Below, in pieces: positions 1 through 7,449 of a DNA stretch of 64,000 nt. Origin of the DNA: Azonexus hydrophilus (GTDB lineage: Bacteria > Pseudomonadota > Gammaproteobacteria > Burkholderiales > Rhodocyclaceae); the NCBI RefSeq assembly GCF_001956855.1, contig NZ_MTHD01000001.1:620001-684000 (forward strand). Direction: 5' to 3'. The notes under the pieces were generated by a model, which worked only from the letters and a program-made list of their open reading frames with translations, did no database searches and was not told the DNA's origin. The translations under genes were made by a program, and so were the position numbers. Within the stretch, counting starts at the first letter, position 1. Each line of letters starts with the position of its first letter.

Positions 1-561
1 CTGAAGGACCTGATTGACGAAAAGCGTCTCCGTATCATTCCGGTGGGCGGAGCGAAGGAAGTGAAGCGTCTCTACCAGCATCTCTCGGTTTCCTACGAGG
101 AATTCAAGGAGGAGGTGAAGGGGAAAATCTATCTCCTCTCCGACACCGATGCCGAGCTGGTCCAGTACGAAGTCAGGAGTTTCGACAACCTGCTTTGTCG
201 CCGGATGGTGACCGATAAGGCGACAAGGTCCGTTTCGCTGGTCAATATCACTTCGAATCCGGTTTCGCCGAAGACCGAAATCGAGGATGTCCTCAACGGA
301 AAGCTCTTCTACGACACCCTGAGGACGTTCCTTCCCGACAATCCGGGTCTCGAATTCCTGAACGATTATGAAGATGCGACCGAGGAGCCTACCTTCTTCG
401 CACTCGACCTGAGGGATAGCGAGCGGACGGCGATCGAGCAGTTCTTCGATACGGGGAACAACAAGTTCATCTTCTCCGAAATATACATTTCAGGACTCAC
501 GCCTGAACATGTGGTTCCGGGCTGGATTACAACGATAAGGGGGTGGCTTGTCGAGCCGTAG
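1..561 (+). CDS. C-terminal fragment of a TOPRIM/ATPase-like protein (5' end outside window)
   Basis: The reading frame is open from base 1 to a TAG stop at 559-561, so the gene starts before the window. The visible start resembles a TOPRIM fold: hydrophobic strand, IIPVGGAKEV turn, then LLSDTDAEL with the paired acidic residues expected of a metal site. Such a module is typical of OLD-family nucleases and other AAA ATPases of defence islands, but the ATPase part is not visible, so the family is inferred. The last 100 residues match nothing I know. The gene ends 13 bp from the converging small gene of the restriction operon, so it may belong to the same accessory island. Confidence 0.55.
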   Translation: MKDLIDEKRLRIIPVGGAKEVKRLYQHLSVSYEEFKEEVKGKIYLLSDTDAELVQYEVRSFDNLLCRRMVTDKATRSVSLVNITSNPVSPKTEIEDVLNGKLFYDTLRTFLPDNPGLEFLNDYEDATEEPTFFALDLRDSERTAIEQFFDTGNNKFIFSEIYISGLTPEHVVPGWITTIRGWLVEP

Positions 562-574
562 CCCGGATCAGGGG

Positions 575-796
575 CTATCGCGTAAAACCCAGCAACTCGA
601 AGTAATCATTACGGAATGACGGAACGTCTTCATTCCGTGACTCCATCTCAGTCGCTTCCAGGGGTAGGGAAGGCGAGAAATCCAATACGTTCCCAAGTCC
701 CTTGGCCCTGGTCAAGGCAGCATCCTTGTCCGATGCTTCGACGCATGCGATGGGCTTTCCCCCTTGGGAGACGAGAAACGACCTGATTCCGTTCAT
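575..796 (-). CDS. Small hypothetical protein coupled to the EcoRII-like endonuclease
   Basis: A 73-residue frame starts with ATG that overlaps the TGA stop of the endonuclease gene (ATGA arrangement at 793-796), which points to translational coupling. The protein begins MNGIRSFLVSQGGKPIACVEA and is soluble, with no signal peptide or membrane segment. I do not recognise the family. The overlap and shared strand suggest that it is made with the endonuclease and could be an accessory or immunity factor, but that is inference. A longer upstream extension of the same frame lies wholly inside the endonuclease gene and has shadow-like composition, so the coupled ATG is preferred. Confidence 0.5.
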   Translation of the reverse strand: MNGIRSFLVSQGGKPIACVEASDKDAALTRAKGLGNVLDFSPSLPLEATEMESRNEDVPSFRNDYFELLGFTR

Positions 797-2001
797 TGCC
801 TTCCTTTTACGAGACCGATGAACTCGGTCAGATTCATTAGCCAGCCACGCTGCGCCGGAGTGTATGAAGAGTGTAGCGCCGTGGGAAGGACGAGCGACAG
901 CTTCTTGTCCCTCATCTCGTCGGTCTGAGCCGTGGAGATGCTGGGTTCCATGGTCAGGAGGTGCTTCTCTTCTACCCTGTCTGCCTCCACCAGAACCTGA
1001 CGCCAACGATCCTTGCACGTCGATTTGACGCCGAGCATGGTCAGCCGCTCAGGAGGGAAAGCCGGATTCCGGTATTCATCGATGCTCGGGAAGATGAAGT
1101 CGGGCTTGGATTTGTTCTCCGTAACCTTGGTGCGGTCGTACCTGACGCCGAGCTTGAGGAAGACTTCTTCGAGATGGTTCTCGAACGCGCTCCCGACGCG
1201 GCTCTTTCTGCGATTCTGGACGGAAAGCGAGAAAGCGAGGAATCCATCCACGTCATGAGCGAAGCCCTCGACCAGACGGTCTCCGACGATGTGGCGTTCG
1301 AGGGTGCGGAAAAGAACTTCCTCCCTGTCCATCCATGCAAGAAGCACGGCATCCGGATCGTCGCGCGGGTCCAGGTCATCGATGGTGCTGCGGGCGAAGT
1401 CCGAGAAGATTCTCGTCGAAGGGAATCGCTTGCCGAACCTGTCGAGCATGATGTCGAGGAAGTTTGGCGCTTCCTCTTCCTGTGCGACCCCGATTTCATC
1501 AAGGATGAGCCGTGAGGCGAATTCGAGTTTGACCTGGTCGGATTCGGTTTCCGCCTTCACCGAGAAGCCCGGATGCACGAGGTCAGAGAATCCGAAAAGC
1601 CACCTGACCTGATTGGCGACCGTCGATTCCGCCTCGGCAACGACGACGAGAACGGAACCGTCCTGACGCCTGCCGATGAGCAGCAAATCACCTTCGGCGG
1701 CGCAATTGGAGACTTCTGTCGTCGGGAAGTATAGGCGATGCTCGGAGCGCGTCGGATGGGCTTCCCTAGCGTCGTACCACGTCAGGAAGCCCTCCGAAAT
1801 AACGGGTTCGTCGTCATGGTCCGTCAGGTAGATGAACTTCGCATCAAACTTCTGCTTTCCCACCGCCTGTCCGAAGAGCTTCTTCAAGCCATCGACACCG
1901 TTGAATTCGTGCTGATGCGATCTGACGAGGTCGGCTTCGACCGCGCTCAGCGTCTTCAACGCTACGCCGGAGAAGAACTCGGAGAGATAGCCGCTTTTCA
2001 T
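793..2001 (-). CDS. EcoRII-like type II restriction endonuclease
   Basis: The 402-residue product, close to the 404 of EcoRII, matches the EcoRII C-terminal catalytic domain: RRKSR, FENHLEEVF with the conserved Glu, KPDFIFP with the catalytic Asp, and a GVKSTCKDRW block holding the catalytic Lys. EcoRII cleaves at CCWGG and needs a second site as effector; here the N-terminal effector half differs from EcoRII, so site specificity is inferred mainly from the paired Dcm-like methyltransferase. The start is placed at MKSGYLSEFF, because upstream codons encode a hydrophobic stretch of shadow character and run into the divergent genes. The gene diverges from a 55-codon frame and a nuclease-like gene, and is followed by a coupled 73-residue gene. 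Confidence 0.9.
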   Translation of the reverse strand: MKSGYLSEFFSGVALKTLSAVEADLVRSHQHEFNGVDGLKKLFGQAVGKQKFDAKFIYLTDHDDEPVISEGFLTWYDAREAHPTRSEHRLYFPTTEVSNCAAEGDLLLIGRRQDGSVLVVVAEAESTVANQVRWLFGFSDLVHPGFSVKAETESDQVKLEFASRLILDEIGVAQEEEAPNFLDIMLDRFGKRFPSTRIFSDFARSTIDDLDPRDDPDAVLLAWMDREEVLFRTLERHIVGDRLVEGFAHDVDGFLAFSLSVQNRRKSRVGSAFENHLEEVFLKLGVRYDRTKVTENKSKPDFIFPSIDEYRNPAFPPERLTMLGVKSTCKDRWRQVLVEADRVEEKHLLTMEPSISTAQTDEMRDKKLSLVLPTALHSSYTPAQRGWLMNLTEFIGLVKGRQ

Positions 2002-2062
2002 GTTCTTTTGCAGTCCGTACTGATCTGTTACCCTCATGAAATAGTACAACAAGGGCTGTGAC

Positions 2063-2230
2063 ATGCCCACAGGACAAGACAAAGCAGATATGCCAAGACC
2101 GACGATAGCCGATAGGGCAATCACCAACACCAACATCAACGGCAAGCCCCTGCTGAGGGATTTGGTCTCGTTCCCCGGGGGTATCGCTGCGGCGCTGGTT
2201 TCCGCCCGGGGCGACTGCGGGAAAATCTGA
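2063..2230 (+). CDS. Possible 55-residue protein just upstream of the nuclease-like gene
   Basis: An ATG at 2063, preceded by AAGGG about 7 bases upstream, opens a 55-codon frame that stops 2 bases before the ATG of the next gene at 2233. The product is hydrophilic at the N terminus and ends FPGGIAAALVSARGDCGKI. No family is recognised. The tight spacing and start context argue for a real leader gene of the operon. Against it, the stretch also contains the region between the divergent endonuclease and nuclease genes, where promoters must lie. Confidence 0.4.
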   Translation: MPTGQDKADMPRPTIADRAITNTNINGKPLLRDLVSFPGGIAAALVSARGDCGKI

Positions 2231-2232
2231 GC

Positions 2233-3330
2233 ATGGAAACACCGTGGGGGGAACTGGAAGGTCTCGACCTTTCCGATAAGAAGCTTGCTGAAAGGATACT
2301 GACAGCGGACAAGCATCAGTTGGTCGAAGGCATGATTGTCGAATGCCTTTACGACCAGATACTCGATAGCCTGCCTGAGCATGTCCCCGATGTGATTGCT
2401 CTTGATGTCGAGACCGTAATTGCCCAAGCCACGAAGTGGAGCGACAGGAAGATCGCGGTCGTTTGGGCAAGAGATAAGAAGGATGGACTGGGGCGCTATC
2501 TCGCCGCTCTCGAAAAGCGTTTCCGTGTTTTTCTCGTGGAGTACGAGAAAGGCAAGGGATTCTTCGGAACGGCAATCAGGGACGGGAAACGCTCGGGGAG
2601 CGTGATGTCCATCGAAGACCTCCTCAAACCTGTTGCGGCTGTCGCCTACAAGCCTTTTGCGGTATCGGAAGCGGTCAGGGATGAAGAGAGGCAGCGCGAA
2701 GCCATCTACGGCTTCCTCTTTTCACATCATGGGGGAAAACTGGCTTCGAATGTGCTCCTGCCACGGATACTCATCAATTGTGGTGTGCAGCCTTGGTTCA
2801 GGTTCGTCTGGAACCTCGACAAGATATTCATCATCGACGGGAAACCCTGGCTTTTCGAGGTCAAGCACAAGTTCCCATATCGCGATCAGCAGTCCCCCGT
2901 CCTGAAGTTCGGACTCAACGACGGTGAGGTCGCGATATTCCGTCTTCTGTCTGAGTGCGGAATCGGATGTATCTTCTCAATCATGGTCAAGCCGAAATGG
3001 TCCAAGGATGTAGGCTCGCTTTATATGCTGACGGACCTCAAAGCCCGGAAGAACACCGCAGTCATCGGGAAGGTGCTGGATTCCGTCACCATCGAGAAGC
3101 TCGATGGACAGGCATCGGGCGTCAGCGGTTCGGATACTACGATCACAGGGGCTGCGGGTGGGCAATTGAAGTTCAAGCGGATTCCCGTTGCCGATTTCGG
3201 GATGTTCGGGCGGTTTTCCGATGAACCATCCTCAATTGCGGAGAGGATGGTCTCGGAGATACGTGGCACGAAGGCGGCAAGGGCTACCGATGATGGTCTT
3301 GCATCCCTGCGTATGCTTGCTAACCCCTGA
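2233..3330 (+). CDS. Unrecognised protein with PD-(D/E)XK-like nuclease signature, inside the R-M cluster
   Basis: This 365-residue protein sits between the EcoRII-like gene (divergent) and vsr (convergent, 11 bp overlap at 3320-3330). Residues 195-213 read as a hydrophobic strand with Asp196/Asp202, then FEVKHK with Glu209 and Lys211, followed by Gln219-Gln220. That resembles a PD-(D/E)XK metal-binding core. The N-terminal half (around residues 72-105) alternates strand and helix and has no motif I can name. There is no HTH, signal peptide or membrane helix. I do not recognise the family. Its location suggests a partner or second nuclease of the restriction system, which is inference. Confidence 0.7.
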   Translation: METPWGELEGLDLSDKKLAERILTADKHQLVEGMIVECLYDQILDSLPEHVPDVIALDVETVIAQATKWSDRKIAVVWARDKKDGLGRYLAALEKRFRVFLVEYEKGKGFFGTAIRDGKRSGSVMSIEDLLKPVAAVAYKPFAVSEAVRDEERQREAIYGFLFSHHGGKLASNVLLPRILINCGVQPWFRFVWNLDKIFIIDGKPWLFEVKHKFPYRDQQSPVLKFGLNDGEVAIFRLLSECGIGCIFSIMVKPKWSKDVGSLYMLTDLKARKNTAVIGKVLDSVTIEKLDGQASGVSGSDTTITGAAGGQLKFKRIPVADFGMFGRFSDEPSSIAERMVSEIRGTKAARATDDGLASLRMLANP

Positions 3331-3769
3331 TATCAAGGGTCTTTCCGACTCCCTTGAGCCAGGATTGCAACTCATCGGCGACAGACAAAAGTCCGGATTC
3401 CTTCTTTCCCCTCGTCGAGCATTCCCAGATGACGGCAACTCGCCATCCTGAAGAGAGCAGGGCTTCGATGGACTTCGCGTCGTTCTGTCTATTGCGGTCT
3501 ATTTTCGTTTTCCAGAACTCAGGGCGAGTCGAAGGCAACCTGAAAAGGTGGCAGTCGTGCCCATGCCAGAAACAGCCATGGACAAAGACAACCGCACGGA
3601 ATCGGGGAAACACAATGTCGGGCTTCCCCGGCAGCTCCTTCGCGTGCAGACGGTAGCGGAAGCCCCGTCTGAACATTTCCTTCCTGACGGCAATCTCGGG
3701 GCGCGTGTTCTTGCCCTTGATCCCCGTCATCATTCTGCTCCTGATGTCGGGGGAGACAATATCTGCCAT
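3320..3769 (-). CDS. vsr: Very short patch repair endonuclease Vsr
   Basis: The 149-residue protein aligns with E. coli Vsr at nearly identical numbering: Glu25 in NTRPE, catalytic Asp51 in LPGKPDIVFP, and His64/His69 plus Cys66/Cys73 in the HGCFWHGHDC block that binds zinc and contacts the cut site. Vsr nicks next to the T of T:G mismatches that arise when 5-methylcytosine in Dcm sites deaminates. Its ATG overlaps the methyltransferase TGA by one base (TGATG at 3767-3771), so the two are translationally coupled. This supports a C5 methyltransferase of Dcm specificity as partner. Longer upstream starts lie inside the methyltransferase gene and were not used. Confidence 0.95.
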   Translation of the reverse strand: MADIVSPDIRSRMMTGIKGKNTRPEIAVRKEMFRRGFRYRLHAKELPGKPDIVFPRFRAVVFVHGCFWHGHDCHLFRLPSTRPEFWKTKIDRNRQNDAKSIEALLSSGWRVAVIWECSTRGKKESGLLSVADELQSWLKGVGKTLDIRG

Positions 3770-5019
3770 CAGGCTGCGAAGAGTCGAGCCTGCGGGGTTT
3801 CCTCTTCCTGTTGGACGAGAGCCATGATGTGGGGTTTCATGATTCGCGCGACTTCCGTAATGATGGGGACTGCGACCGCATTGCCAAATTGGCGATAAGC
3901 CTGGGTGTCGGAGACGGGAATCTTCCAGTCTTCCGGAAAGCCCATCAGGCGAGCACACTCCCGTGGAGTCAGACGACGCGGATTCTTGCCTGCGCCCCGG
4001 TCGATGAGGATTTCCGAACCATCCTTGTAATACCGAGCCGACAGGGTGCGGGAAATCATGTTCTTGTTGACCAGACCGAACCCGAAACCGTTGCCTGCCG
4101 CCTTGTGCTTGGCAGCGTAGTTCTGCAGGTACGCCCAGAGCTTGTCCGTCAGGACGTACTTCGGGGGAACCTTTGCCTTTTCCCCGATCGTGAACACGCC
4201 ATCGGCAACCTCGGTTCCGTTCTCGGGGTGCAGAATGCTTTCCAGTTTCGGGCCTTCCTCCGGAATCCGCAGTGCATCGAAGGAAAATCCCGTGTCTTCA
4301 CGGAACCCTACGATGATGATCCGTTCGCGATGCTGGGGAACGAAGTGCTTGGCATCGATGACCCGGGCTTCGACCTTGTATCCAAGCTCGTTGCGGAGTG
4401 TCTCCATGATCACGCGGAAGGTGTTGCCCTTGTCATGGGACACAAGATTCTTCACGTTTTCGAGCAGGAAAGCCTTCGGACGCTTTGCTGCGATGATTCG
4501 AGCCACATCAAAGAACAGGGTGCCTTGAGTGGTGCATTCGAAGCCATGAGGACGACCGAGGGCATTCTTCTTGGAGACGCCAGCGATCGAGAACGGCTGG
4601 CAAGGAAATCCTGCGAGCAGCACGTCATGGTCGGGGACTTCGTGCTCGTCTATCTTCGTGATGTCGCCATTGATTTCATGGTCGTCACCGAAGTTCGCGG
4701 CATAGGTCTTTTGGGACCAAGTATTCCATTCGGAGGTGAATACGCATTTTCCGCCGTGCTGCTGGAAGCCCATTCTGATGCCGCCGATGCCTGCGAATAG
4801 GTCGATAAAGGTAAAGTCATGGCATCCGGACGCGTTCTTCGGTTCCTTCGTGACGATTTCACGAAGGGCAAGGGCAACGACGGAGGAAGGCTGTATCTTG
4901 CCCGATTTCCAGCGCGAGACGGTCTTGGCGTCCACGTCCAGCAGGGCGGCAACTTCTTTCTGCGTCTTGTGTTTTAGAGCCTCTTCCAGCAGCGCAACTG
5001 CTTCCATCGGGTCACCCAT
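3769..5019 (-). CDS. dcm: Dcm/M.EcoRII-like DNA (cytosine-5) methyltransferase with N-terminal HTH
   Basis: The 416-residue protein has all main C5-methyltransferase motifs: I (DLFAGIGG, 73-80), IV (GFPCQPFS, nucleophile Cys140), VI (ENVKNL, from 187), VIII ([11 protein letters not shown]) and X (GNAVAVPI near the C terminus). Residues 1-55 form an Xre-like helix-turn-helix, as in M.EcoRII and M.SsoII, where this part represses the enzyme's own transcription. Together with vsr and the EcoRII-like nuclease, the expected product is 5mC at the second C of CCWGG; the recognition sequence is inferred from family. A strong ribosome site (GGAGG) precedes the ATG. The upstream region carries a copy of the controller operator. 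Confidence 0.94.
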   Translation of the reverse strand: MGDPMEAVALLEEALKHKTQKEVAALLDVDAKTVSRWKSGKIQPSSVVALALREIVTKEPKNASGCHDFTFIDLFAGIGGIRMGFQQHGGKCVFTSEWNTWSQKTYAANFGDDHEINGDITKIDEHEVPDHDVLLAGFPCQPFSIAGVSKKNALGRPHGFECTTQGTLFFDVARIIAAKRPKAFLLENVKNLVSHDKGNTFRVIMETLRNELGYKVEARVIDAKHFVPQHRERIIIVGFREDTGFSFDALRIPEEGPKLESILHPENGTEVADGVFTIGEKAKVPPKYVLTDKLWAYLQNYAAKHKAAGNGFGFGLVNKNMISRTLSARYYKDGSEILIDRGAGKNPRRLTPRECARLMGFPEDWKIPVSDTQAYRQFGNAVAVPIITEVARIMKPHIMALVQQEEETPQARLFAA

Positions 5020-5147
5020 CTTATCCTCCGTTATCGTCGCTGGGAAAAACAGCGGACATTTTGCCCGTTACAACTCCCGCTGGCAACAATTTCAGGGAGA
5101 AAGTTCTTCGACGGATGGGAGTTTCGTCTCGGGGTTCTGGACCATAT

Positions 5148-5162
5148 ATCCGGTATCAGGAA
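5148..5162. promoter_or_regulatory. Near copy of the controller operator in the methyltransferase promoter region
   Basis: The sequence ATCCGGTATCAGGAA differs by one arm base from the ATCC-N7-GGAT elements near 5519-5549 and shares the ATCCGGTA half with the first of them. On the minus strand it directly precedes TATATG, which stands 18 bp from TTTCGT, a plausible though weak promoter for the methyltransferase about 120 bases upstream of its ATG. The placement next to the -10 matches that in the controller's own promoter. Function is inferred. Confidence 0.5.
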
Positions 5163-5237
5163 CCTCACGAAACCCAAGCCTATCTTCCAGCCACAGCGGG
5201 GCTTCTAAAGGGAATCGAAACGTTTTGCATGCATTGG

Positions 5238-5477
5238 CTAGCACCCTGTAAGGTCAAGTGCAGAGATTATTTGACACGGATCTTCCCCAATTAGGCGAGA
5301 TAAGACCAGAAATTCCACGACATCCAGTCGTCGTTCACAAGTTTCAATTTTTGCTACGAAAGATTGCGGTTTCCCAAGTTTCCCAGCTAGTGCGGCTTGG
5401 GTGATGCCCCTTTTTTTCCGAGCGCAAATGAGTTGTCCAATCAAGGTTCGGTATGTTTCGGAATAGATGCTCTTCAT
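5238..5477 (-). CDS. Xre-family helix-turn-helix controller protein
   Basis: The 79-residue protein is almost entirely one Xre/Cro HTH: LIGQLICARKKRG-ITQAALAGKLGKPQSFVAKIETCERRLD covers helices 1-4, with the turn at GKPQSFVAK. The size and its position upstream of the methyltransferase on the same strand are typical of restriction-modification controller (C) proteins, which delay the endonuclease and limit the methyltransferase. No Shine-Dalgarno is evident before the ATG, which is common among C genes. Two tandem operator-like elements overlap the predicted promoter at 5513-5541, suggesting repression of its own gene. Direct control of the endonuclease is not visible, as no such element precedes that gene. 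Confidence 0.8.
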   Translation of the reverse strand: MKSIYSETYRTLIGQLICARKKRGITQAALAGKLGKPQSFVAKIETCERRLDVVEFLVLSRLIGEDPCQIISALDLTGC

Positions 5478-5512
5478 TGCAACCGGCGCCTGAATAGTGG
5501 TGACGGCTTGAA

Positions 5513-5549
5513 GAAATAATCCGGTAACGGGATAATCCCAAAATAGGAT
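5513..5549 (-). promoter_or_regulatory. Predicted controller promoter with tandem ATCC-N7-GGAT operators
   Basis: Two 15-bp dyads, ATCCGGTAACGGGAT (5519-5533) and ATCCCAAAATAGGAT (5535-5549), lie 16 bp centre to centre, so they are on nearly the same face of the helix over one and a half turns. On the minus strand a promoter TTGGGA-17-TATTTC (-35 at 5536-5541, -10 at 5513-5518) has the first dyad exactly in its spacer and the second across its -35. This geometry fits repression by the adjacent Xre protein. The arms are seen directly; binding is inferred. Confidence 0.6.
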
Positions 5550-5579
5550 ATTTTCCGTTGCTTACTTTGAAAGCACTTG

Positions 5580-6176
5580 ATGGCTCATGATGTTGATGGC
5601 AGGGCGGCACTGGAGGCGAAAGTAGCTGCTTTGATAGATGAAAAACCTTGGATGCGTGCCGACTTACTGGAGCGTCAAATTGCTCTCATTGCCAATGAGA
5701 ACAGTAGTTATAAAGCGAAAAGTGCAAAACTCATCGGTGTTGCCGACCAATTTGTTGAGGCCGTGGCACCATATGCTGCATGTCGTCGTGGATGTGATCA
5801 GTGTTGCCATATGTCTACGCCAATTTTTCAGCACGAAGCTCAGAGATTGGCCGCTGCCTCAGGGAGAAAAATCTCGGTAGTGCCGTATCGACCGCATAAG
5901 GAGGTGCTTGATAAAGGGCTCAAATTTTACGGAAGTCCATGCCCATTTTTGGACCAAGGTCAGTGCTCTGTATATGAGGTCCGACCGATGATCTGTAGGG
6001 TTCATCATTCACTTAACTCCAATTCCTCAGAGTGCGATACATCGGTGCCGCTTCAACAAAAAACTGGGGTTGGTATGTATAACCCAGACTTCCTTGAGCT
6101 CCCCTATATGGAGCTCACAGTGAGGCGGAATCCAGCAGAGCCGTGGGGGTATCTCCAAGAGTTTTTTCCTCTGTAA
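5580..6176 (+). CDS. YkgJ-type cysteine-cluster protein (putative Zn/Fe binding)
   Basis: This 198-residue protein has the YkgJ/CxxCxxCC-family signature: CRRGCDQCCH near residue 70, then SPCPFLDQGQCSVYEVRPMICRVHHS, giving at least seven conserved cysteines and the typical YEVRPxxCR segment. The family is thought to bind a metal ion, zinc or an iron cluster; the biochemical role is unknown. The ATG at 5580 is preferred to a TTG directly before it. It diverges from the Xre controller gene and shares its upstream region, so its expression might be affected by the operators there. Codon use is AT-richer than the chromosomal genes to the right. Confidence 0.85.
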   Translation: MAHDVDGRAALEAKVAALIDEKPWMRADLLERQIALIANENSSYKAKSAKLIGVADQFVEAVAPYAACRRGCDQCCHMSTPIFQHEAQRLAAASGRKISVVPYRPHKEVLDKGLKFYGSPCPFLDQGQCSVYEVRPMICRVHHSLNSNSSECDTSVPLQQKTGVGMYNPDFLELPYMELTVRRNPAEPWGYLQEFFPL

Positions 6177-6202
6177 TACGAGTGCTTATCGTTTTGGCTG
6201 CG

Positions 6203-7072
6203 TCAGCGCGAGGACTTGAACAACTTATACAGGCCATAAACAATAGCTCCGCCAATCAGCAATGGGATGGTCACGGCGTTGATAGCCATTACTACGCCAA
6301 GCAAGGCAGTTCCGATGGCACCCCATAGCCACAATGCAATAGGCGCAACAATGACTTCAGTAGCTGTGATGGAATTGTCTCTCGGCGGCACGTACTCAGG
6401 TTCATCCCACTTTCGCAAAATCTCAGTACACTCTTGGCACTGGAAAGACCCCATCCCGGTTTTCCGCCCCACTGCATACCATTGCTTTGCTTTTAGTAGT
6501 TCTTCGGGCGTGCAATCGGGGGAGTGCTTGTCTGAGCAATAGATATTGCCAAGCGTGAAGTATTCGCCTGCTTTGATGTAATACTTTTCGATGTCTTCCA
6601 GTTCTTTCTGGGTGCAATCTCGTGCTCGCCGTCCATCAAGAAGCAAATCTGCCAATTTCTTGGCTGACAAACTGTAATCAAGTTCAGCGGATCGTCGATA
6701 CCACTTCTTTGCTTCTTCGATGTCGTGTTCCACCAGCTTCACCCCGTCTCTTCGGGATTCCCCGCAGTGCTCATAAGCCTCACCCAGCAAGAACATTCCG
6801 GGGGCAGAGCCGCTTTCCGCCCATGCGACCAAATGAGAGAGCGCTTTTGCATGGTCGACTGGTAAAGAGTCGCCGTTCAAATACCGCTCAAAAAGCTCAC
6901 GATTTACATCCTGATAGCCACCTTCAAGTAGCCGGAACAAAATTTTATTGGATAGGTCTGGGTCCTTGGCTTTGAGAGATATTGCTGCTGCGTAGCAGCC
7001 TTCAAGCCGCCCCTTTTCGCCTGTGGCAATGGCATTTTCCACATGACCAAAAAAATCGTATCGCTCTGCCAT
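6203..7072 (-). CDS. Sel1-repeat protein with C-terminal membrane segments
   Basis: The 289-codon frame gives a protein with Sel1-like repeats (segments such as GSAPGMFLLGEAYEH, EEAKKWYRRSAELDYSLSAK and AKQWYAVGRKTGMG), which form alpha-solenoids used for protein-protein contacts. Two hydrophobic helices follow (around residues 228-278), so the repeats are probably anchored in the inner membrane. The start at 7072 is chosen because GGGGAG lies about 8 bases upstream. The same frame extends upstream to 7159 but lacks a ribosome site there. Its low G+C and its neighbours place it in the accessory island. No specific partner can be named. Confidence 0.7.
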   Translation of the reverse strand: MAERYDFFGHVENAIATGEKGRLEGCYAAAISLKAKDPDLSNKILFRLLEGGYQDVNRELFERYLNGDSLPVDHAKALSHLVAWAESGSAPGMFLLGEAYEHCGESRRDGVKLVEHDIEEAKKWYRRSAELDYSLSAKKLADLLLDGRRARDCTQKELEDIEKYYIKAGEYFTLGNIYCSDKHSPDCTPEELLKAKQWYAVGRKTGMGSFQCQECTEILRKWDEPEYVPPRDNSITATEVIVAPIALWLWGAIGTALLGVVMAINAVTIPLLIGGAIVYGLYKLFKSSR

Positions 7073-7449
7073 AACCTGCTCCCCTGCTTTCGCTTTCAAT
7101 TTTCTATATGGTATCCCAGTGTCAAATATGAAGCTCTCTGGCCCGGCTGCTTTTGGCATTTAGTCTTAGGCATCGATCCTGTTGCGGTCGCCCCTTTGAG
7201 CGATAAGGCTCTGCTGAGGTATGCAAAGAGCTGGAAAAAGGTAAAAATAGAAGCCTGAAAAGCATGTGTTAGGTTGCTATTTTTACTTTTAAGATGGCAT
7301 TGGTAAGAAAACGAAGTCTAAGTGAGTGGTGTGTATTGTGTATTGCGTTGAAAATAAACAAGTATTTGTGTTTCCTGTCTTCCACTCACTCATGCGTACG
7401 CAGATTAACTTCTTATTACCGTTCTGATCAGTCCGCGAGGTAAGCAAGC
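7073..7449. other. AT-rich intergenic stretch at the right edge of the accessory island
   Basis: These 377 bases hold no convincing gene. The left part must contain the promoter of the leftward Sel1 gene. The stretch 7260-7400 is markedly AT-rich compared with everything to the right, and G+C rises abruptly from about 7440, so this is the likely island boundary. I see no tRNA end, direct repeat or integrase that would define an attachment site. Confidence 0.5.

Noticed and set aside
2002..2427. Hydrophobic N-terminal extension of the EcoRII-like frame
   Set aside because: The extension runs through the divergent gene region, and the N terminus MKSGYLSEFF gives the usual length of 402 residues.
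7043..7258. 71-codon plus-strand frame in the gap before the HDOD gene
   Set aside because: No ribosome site, overlaps the Sel1 gene start in antisense, and no family-like sequence.
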